From assembly GCA_945878515.1 (NCBI GenBank), contig CAMCTL010000122.1, positions 1-10,870 on the forward strand: a stretch of DNA of 10,870 nucleotides, in the 5' to 3' direction. This document shows, piece by piece, positions 6,731-10,870 of the stretch. Origin of the DNA: Flavobacterium psychrophilum (GTDB taxonomy: Bacteria > Bacteroidota > Bacteroidia > Flavobacteriales > Flavobacteriaceae). The notes beneath the pieces are model-generated. The model ran no database searches. It had not been told where the DNA came from and was given only the letters and a program-made list of their open reading frames with translations. Within the stretch, counting starts at the first letter, position 1, and the number at the start of each line of letters is the position of its first letter. Made by a program: the position numbers and the translations under genes.

Positions 6731-9700
6731 TTAGTCGTTTTCAGGTATTTTTCCTTCGGTGTTAGGTTTTAAGTCGGTAGAGTTTGGTTTTTTAGACTTA
6801 GATTGATCTTTCTTATCTGAAGCAAAATCAGAATCATCCCCAATTATAGCTTTATCAGGTATTATTTCATTCTTTCTAATCTTGAATATTTTATTGTACA
6901 ACTCTTTGAACGTGTCGAAATCCACTTCATACGAAATACCAACTCCTTGAGTATAACCAACTCCCTCACCGATGTAACTAATATCGTTTTCTTTATTAAA
7001 AAAGCGAAGGTTCACAGTTCCATCATCATTTACACGATATAAAATTTCTACATCGCCAACTACGGCTGTTTGAGTGATTCCGCCAAATGGTACACCTACT
7101 TTTCCGTTAATAGTAATCCTTTCGTTAATTTTAGAGGAAACTGAGGCTACAAATCGACTATCTGTTTCTCTACCCACAGTTCTATCACCTCCAATGATAT
7201 CAACAGAAACTTGAAATTTATCGTCTTTAGATTGAATGATACTACTCAATAAACTAGAAGCCGTTTCATAAGCGCTTTGAGAAAAAGCCGATTGATTTAC
7301 CCCTTCTGAACTAAGGAAACTTCCTGCAGACAATAAATAAAGCGCTTGGGTTTGTCGCACTTCTTTGTTGCCCAATTTGTATTCAATCTCTGATTTCAAA
7401 ACGTTACTTACCGTTGGAAATTCAAAATTAAAATCGGGTTCTGGGCTTGTTAAATCTCCTCGAATACCAATGACTACATTTACATCAATTTTTTTATTAT
7501 AAGATGAATTTTCAAGTAAAACTGATGGATTTGCAGCTGTTTTATAAATGGCTTCCAAGTTTAAACGAGCTCTCATTGGGTTTCCTTCCCAAGAAATATA
7601 ACCTCCTTTTTTGACCAAAAATGGTTTGTTTATAATTCCACCATATTTGAAATTGTAGGTTCCTTCATAAATCTGAAAATCGCCCCACATATTGAATTTT
7701 CCTAAAGTATTAATTTTAAAAAGCAAGGTTCCGTTTCCTTTTCCTTTCATACCGTGACCAGTATTTCGGTCTAAAATAACTTCGACTTCTGCATCTGGGG
7801 TAATGTCCAAATCAAATTCAAGTTCTAGTCCTTTAAAATTTCGGGTGTCATCGACAATTCCTTTCTTGAAATTAAACTTTTCTTTGGCAGTCAAAAAATG
7901 TAAAAAATCATTACTACTCACACTTTCAGAATTATTAATTGGAATTTTTAGAGATGATCCTTTTTCTGATTTGGCATCAACCTTTATAAACAAGGCGTTT
8001 GTTGGACCTTTGATACTTGCAACACCATCAATAAATGCAACACCATAATAGGCTGCATCTTCGGCATCTTGGGTGTCCAAGACTAACAATCTTTTCGAAT
8101 TAATGGTTAAATCCAGCTTCCAATCGGAAAAATTACGGTGTTCAACGCTTCCGTTTAAATTCCCTTTTGTACCAAATTTAGTATCGGTAAGTACATCGTT
8201 TTTAAATAAAAATTTCTCATCTGTCAAATCGACCACAGTTCTTTTACTCAAGGAATAATCAACATTTAAATATGGGATTTTCAATCCGGCATCATCTACA
8301 TAAAGTCGTCCATTAATTTCAGGCTTCTTAAGATTCCCTGTAATACTAGCATTTCCGGAAGCAAAACCTCTAATGTTTGATATCACTTCGCCACCAAGAG
8401 GTCCTAAAATCCCTAAATTGAACCTATCTAAATTCAGTTGTAAATCCAAAATGGTACTCTTTTCGACAATTTCAAACTTACCATTGACTCCGAAAGACTC
8501 TACATTTTCATTTACGATAGAAGAGTTTACTGCAAATTTTTTGAAAGTCTCATCTCCAGTAATATCAAAATTCAAATGTCCTAGATTTACCTTATTAATA
8601 TTTAAACTATCGATTTGAATGGATGCAGTGGGTTGAAAAACGGATTTATCTTGCTTGTAATTGATATTGGCATCCAAATTTCCGTTAAATACAAATTTGG
8701 GATCAGTGGGCGTAATTTGATTTAAATCAACATTTTTAAAACTTAATTTTAAATCCTTATACGTTTTTCCCTTAATATCTCCCATAAAAGTAATTTCTTG
8801 GTTTCCGTGGGTTAGAATAATGTTGTCAAAATTGAAATTTTGGAAAGATTTATCAAAAACAATCTGATTGTTTGGCGTTTCTTTTTCATTCAAAAACCAC
8901 AAATAATCTTTGAGTTTTATTTCGGATTTGTGCAGCCCAACTACGTTTTTATTGGCTGCATTTATAGTGTGATACAAATTCAAATTGAAATAATCCTGAC
9001 CTTTTGTACCTCCCTTAAACTCCGACCGAAAGAACAAAGTATCTTTCATTGTAACGTTTATTAAACTAAAATCTCGGATTTTATAAAGCTTGGTTTTAAT
9101 ACTGTCCAATTCAATGAATGCATTGTACAGTGGATTTTTATTGTCAATTTTAACTCTAATATTATCGAATGTATTTGTTGATGCGGTAACTTTTGGAGAA
9201 TTAAAATTGAACTTGAATTCCTGATTATCAGAGTTGATATTACCCTTGACGATAGTATTTGTTGCAATGGAAATTTCGGGATAAAAGATTTCGATTATTT
9301 TATTATAAATGGCAAAATTAAATTTCAGGAACTGTCCTTTTTTTACTTTTTCAGGTTTGAAATTCGCATAGAGACTTCCCAGCGAATTCATTACCAATTC
9401 TTCTAGCTGGTTGAATTGAAATTTGCCCACAATTTCACCTTCAATGATATCTTGAGAATTTACCTTGATTGTCCGCACACCGTTTTGGTCAAAAGTAGAA
9501 TTGATAAAAAAATCATTAAAAGAATAAGTAGCTTTTGCGTTTTGATAGGTCGTTTTATTGATAAAAATATCTCCATTTAGATTGTCAATCGTGTTTCCAG
9601 ACAAATTCACAACAATATCTCCTTTGAATTTGGAAATACTATCTTTCATGAAATTTAATTTTTTTAAATCGGCATTTTCAACATTGATTTTAAAATCGTA

Positions 9701-10870
9701 TCGGCTGTTCTTTTTACTTAAATCTACCAATCCATCAAAATTCATTTTCAGGTTTGGATCATTTGCGTTAACCTGACCTGTGTAAAGACCTCGTACAAAA
9801 CTTCCGTTCAAATCTAAATTACTGTAGGTATAATTATTATAGTTTATTTTAGCAATGTTTCCATTTATAGTAGTATTCAAGGATTTTTTAGTAAAACCTA
9901 TTCCATCAATATCTAAGTTAAAACTTGCTTTCCCGAGGTCTTTTCTATCAATAAAAGCGCCAATATCAAAATTATCTAAGACAACATTTCCACTATAGGT
10001 AGCTTTGTCTGATAAATTCATATTTTTAATAATCAAATCTGATTTTATGTTTCCTATTTGTGAAGCCATCGCAAAACTGGCATCGAGAGAAGTTGTAGTG
10101 ACCTGAGCATTTCCCTCAAGATTGATTGTGCCTAATTTTTTCAAAATAACGGGCAGCTTATTTCCTAAAACATTCGGCAAAATGGTTACTAAATCGCTGT
10201 AACTAGTAGAAAGTTTGTTAAATCTACCATTCATATAAAATTCTTTCCCTTTAGTCGGAAAAAGATTTTTGAAGTTGATTGTACCTATTATCTGAGAATT
10301 ATTAGCATTCGACAATTTAAAATTTGCCAACACCAAATTATTTAACGGTCCTTTGATTCTTCCTTTGATTTTAAAAAGCTTATTTTCCCCCAATTCATTA
10401 TAAAAACTGCAAATATCATTGGATGCCAACGTTGACTTTTCGAGTTTAACATCAAATTCAACTTTATTTATAAAATCTTTAAAATCTTCAATTTCATAGT
10501 TCATTACCACCGAACCTTTTAGTTTGGATTCTTTGGTAACTAAATCAAGATTTTCAAGTTTAATATGTTTCTTGGTATATGTAAATTTTGTACTTAAATC
10601 CTCAACAAATATTCCTCGGTGATCCTGAAACGACATCGCATTAATAGTAGTAGTTACCTCAGGCCCATAGATTCTCAAAGCAGTGGCTGCAATATTTAAT
10701 TTGGTAAAGTCAACATCTGTTGGAACAGCTCTATTTTCGTCAATAAGACTATAATGGCCGTTAGTAATCTTTACTTTGGTGGCGGTTAATAAAAAATGTT
10801 TTGTAGAAGGTGGCGTTTTAGAATCAAATGCCGCTACGAATCGATCAAGATTGGATTCTTTTTCTTTTTT
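6731..10870 (-). CDS. tamB: TamB-like translocation/assembly module protein (5' end outside window)
   Basis: The minus-strand frame is open from the right edge of the window to the stop at 6731, giving 1379 visible residues. The TTG near 10678 is internal: codons upstream of it stay open and read like the same protein (for example NGHYSLIDENRAVPTDVDF). Most of it is a long repetitive beta-rich region with recurring short strands such as LDLNGSF and FNGNLDANINY, as expected for the hydrophobic-groove beta-taco of the TamB/AsmA-like group. The C-terminal TamB (DUF490) domain is recognisable from about 8250 to 6890, with the VLDTQDAEDAAYYG region, FNMWGDFQIYEGTYNFKYGG and DLTSPEPDFNFEFPTVSN. An approximately 49-residue hydrophilic Lys/Asp/Ser-rich tail follows. 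TamB is an inner-membrane-anchored protein that spans the periplasm; it partners a BamA-like TamA in proteobacteria and is now also implicated in phospholipid transport. The N-terminal membrane anchor must lie beyond the window. Confidence 0.9.
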   Translation of the reverse strand, partial: KKEKESNLDRFVAAFDSKTPPSTKHFLLTATKVKITNGHYSLIDENRAVPTDVDFTKLNIAATALRIYGPEVTTTINAMSFQDHRGIFVEDLSTKFTYTKKHIKLENLDLVTKESKLKGSVVMNYEIEDFKDFINKVEFDVKLEKSTLASNDICSFYNELGENKLFKIKGRIKGPLNNLVLANFKLSNANNSQIIGTINFKNLFPTKGKEFYMNGRFNKLSTSYSDLVTILPNVLGNKLPVILKKLGTINLEGNAQVTTTSLDASFAMASQIGNIKSDLIIKNMNLSDKATYSGNVVLDNFDIGAFIDRKDLGKASFNLDIDGIGFTKKSLNTTINGNIAKINYNNYTYSNLDLNGSFVRGLYTGQVNANDPNLKMNFDGLVDLSKKNSRYDFKINVENADLKKLNFMKDSISKFKGDIVVNLSGNTIDNLNGDIFINKTTYQNAKATYSFNDFFINSTFDQNGVRTIKVNSQDIIEGEIVGKFQFNQLEELVMNSLGSLYANFKPEKVKKGQFLKFNFAIYNKIIEIFYPEISIATNTIVKGNINSDNQEFKFNFNSPKVTASTNTFDNIRVKIDNKNPLYNAFIELDSIKTKLYKIRDFSLINVTMKDTLFFRSEFKGGTKGQDYFNLNLYHTINAANKNVVGLHKSEIKLKDYLWFLNEKETPNNQIVFDKSFQNFNFDNIILTHGNQEITFMGDIKGKTYKDLKLSFKNVDLNQITPTDPKFVFNGNLDANINYKQDKSVFQPTASIQIDSLNINKVNLGHLNFDITGDETFKKFAVNSSIVNENVESFGVNGKFEIVEKSTILDLQLNLDRFNLGILGPLGGEVISNIRGFASGNASITGNLKKPEINGRLYVDDAGLKIPYLNVDYSLSKRTVVDLTDEKFLFKNDVLTDTKFGTKGNLNGSVEHRNFSDWKLDLTINSKRLLVLDTQDAEDAAYYGVAFIDGVASIKGPTNALFIKVDAKSEKGSSLKIPINNSESVSSNDFLHFLTAKEKFNFKKGIVDDTRNFKGLELEFDLDITPDAEVEVILDRNTGHGMKGKGNGTLLFKINTLGKFNMWGDFQIYEGTYNFKYGGIINKPFLVKKGGYISWEGNPMRARLNLEAIYKTAANPSVLLENSSYNKKIDVNVVIGIRGDLTSPEPDFNFEFPTVSNVLKSEIEYKLGNKEVRQTQALYLLSAGSFLSSEGVNQSAFSQSAYETASSLLSSIIQSKDDKFQVSVDIIGGDRTVGRETDSRFVASVSSKINERITINGKVGVPFGGITQTAVVGDVEILYRVNDDGTVNLRFFNKENDISYIGEGVGYTQGVGISYEVDFDTFKELYNKIFKIRKNEIIPDKAIIGDDSDFASDKKDQSKSKKPNSTDLKPNTEGKIPEND

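Noticed and set aside
10676..10678. TTG as start codon of tamB
   Set aside because: All 64 in-frame codons up to the window edge are open and resemble TamB sequence, and the visible part lacks the expected N-terminal membrane anchor.

Overview
The base composition is AT-rich, Shine-Dalgarno sequences are weak or absent, and the proteins read as typical Bacteroidota: a Flavobacteriia-style LptD, a very large TamB with a DUF490 C-terminus, and a BadF/BadG-type GlcNAc kinase. The best guess is a Flavobacterium or close relative. This comes from recognising protein families by eye, not from a database search.

The left part (1-2204) is on the + strand. It holds the 3' two thirds of an outer-membrane LPS-assembly gene (lptD, cut by the window start) and a complete ridA, an enamine/imine deaminase. 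From 2303 onward every gene is on the - strand. In order of transcription, from the right edge, these are tamB (cut by the window end), pfkA, gapA, a BadF/BadG-type N-acetylglucosamine kinase, and a secreted family-16 glycoside hydrolase. ridA and the hydrolase converge at 2205-2302, where a small AT-rich hairpin flanked by A and T runs may serve as a weak terminator.

The genes fall into two themes. The first is cell-envelope biogenesis: LptD inserts LPS at the outer membrane, and TamB is an intermembrane protein that bridges the periplasm. The second is sugar metabolism: PfkA and GapA are central glycolytic enzymes separated by only 87 bp and probably cotranscribed. The GlcNAc kinase could feed amino sugars toward fructose-6-phosphate, the PfkA substrate. 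A strong hairpin terminator (4392-4426) closes the pfkA-gapA unit and separates it from the kinase gene. The secreted GH16 enzyme is an orphan: no SusC/SusD-like transporter, regulator or other glycosidase lies in the window.

Intergenic DNA: 3164-3451 (288 bp, between the hydrolase and kinase genes) and 6522-6730 (209 bp, upstream of pfkA) hold no gene, RNA or clear Bacteroidota promoter (TTTG / TAnnTTTG) that I can recognise. The leader of the kinase gene is notable for a tandem 7-bp repeat that ends five bases from the start codon.

Overall this is an ordinary chromosomal housekeeping region. I see no mobile element, CRISPR array, defence system, tRNA, rRNA or clearly novel multi-gene system. 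The findings are local curiosities of modest interest.
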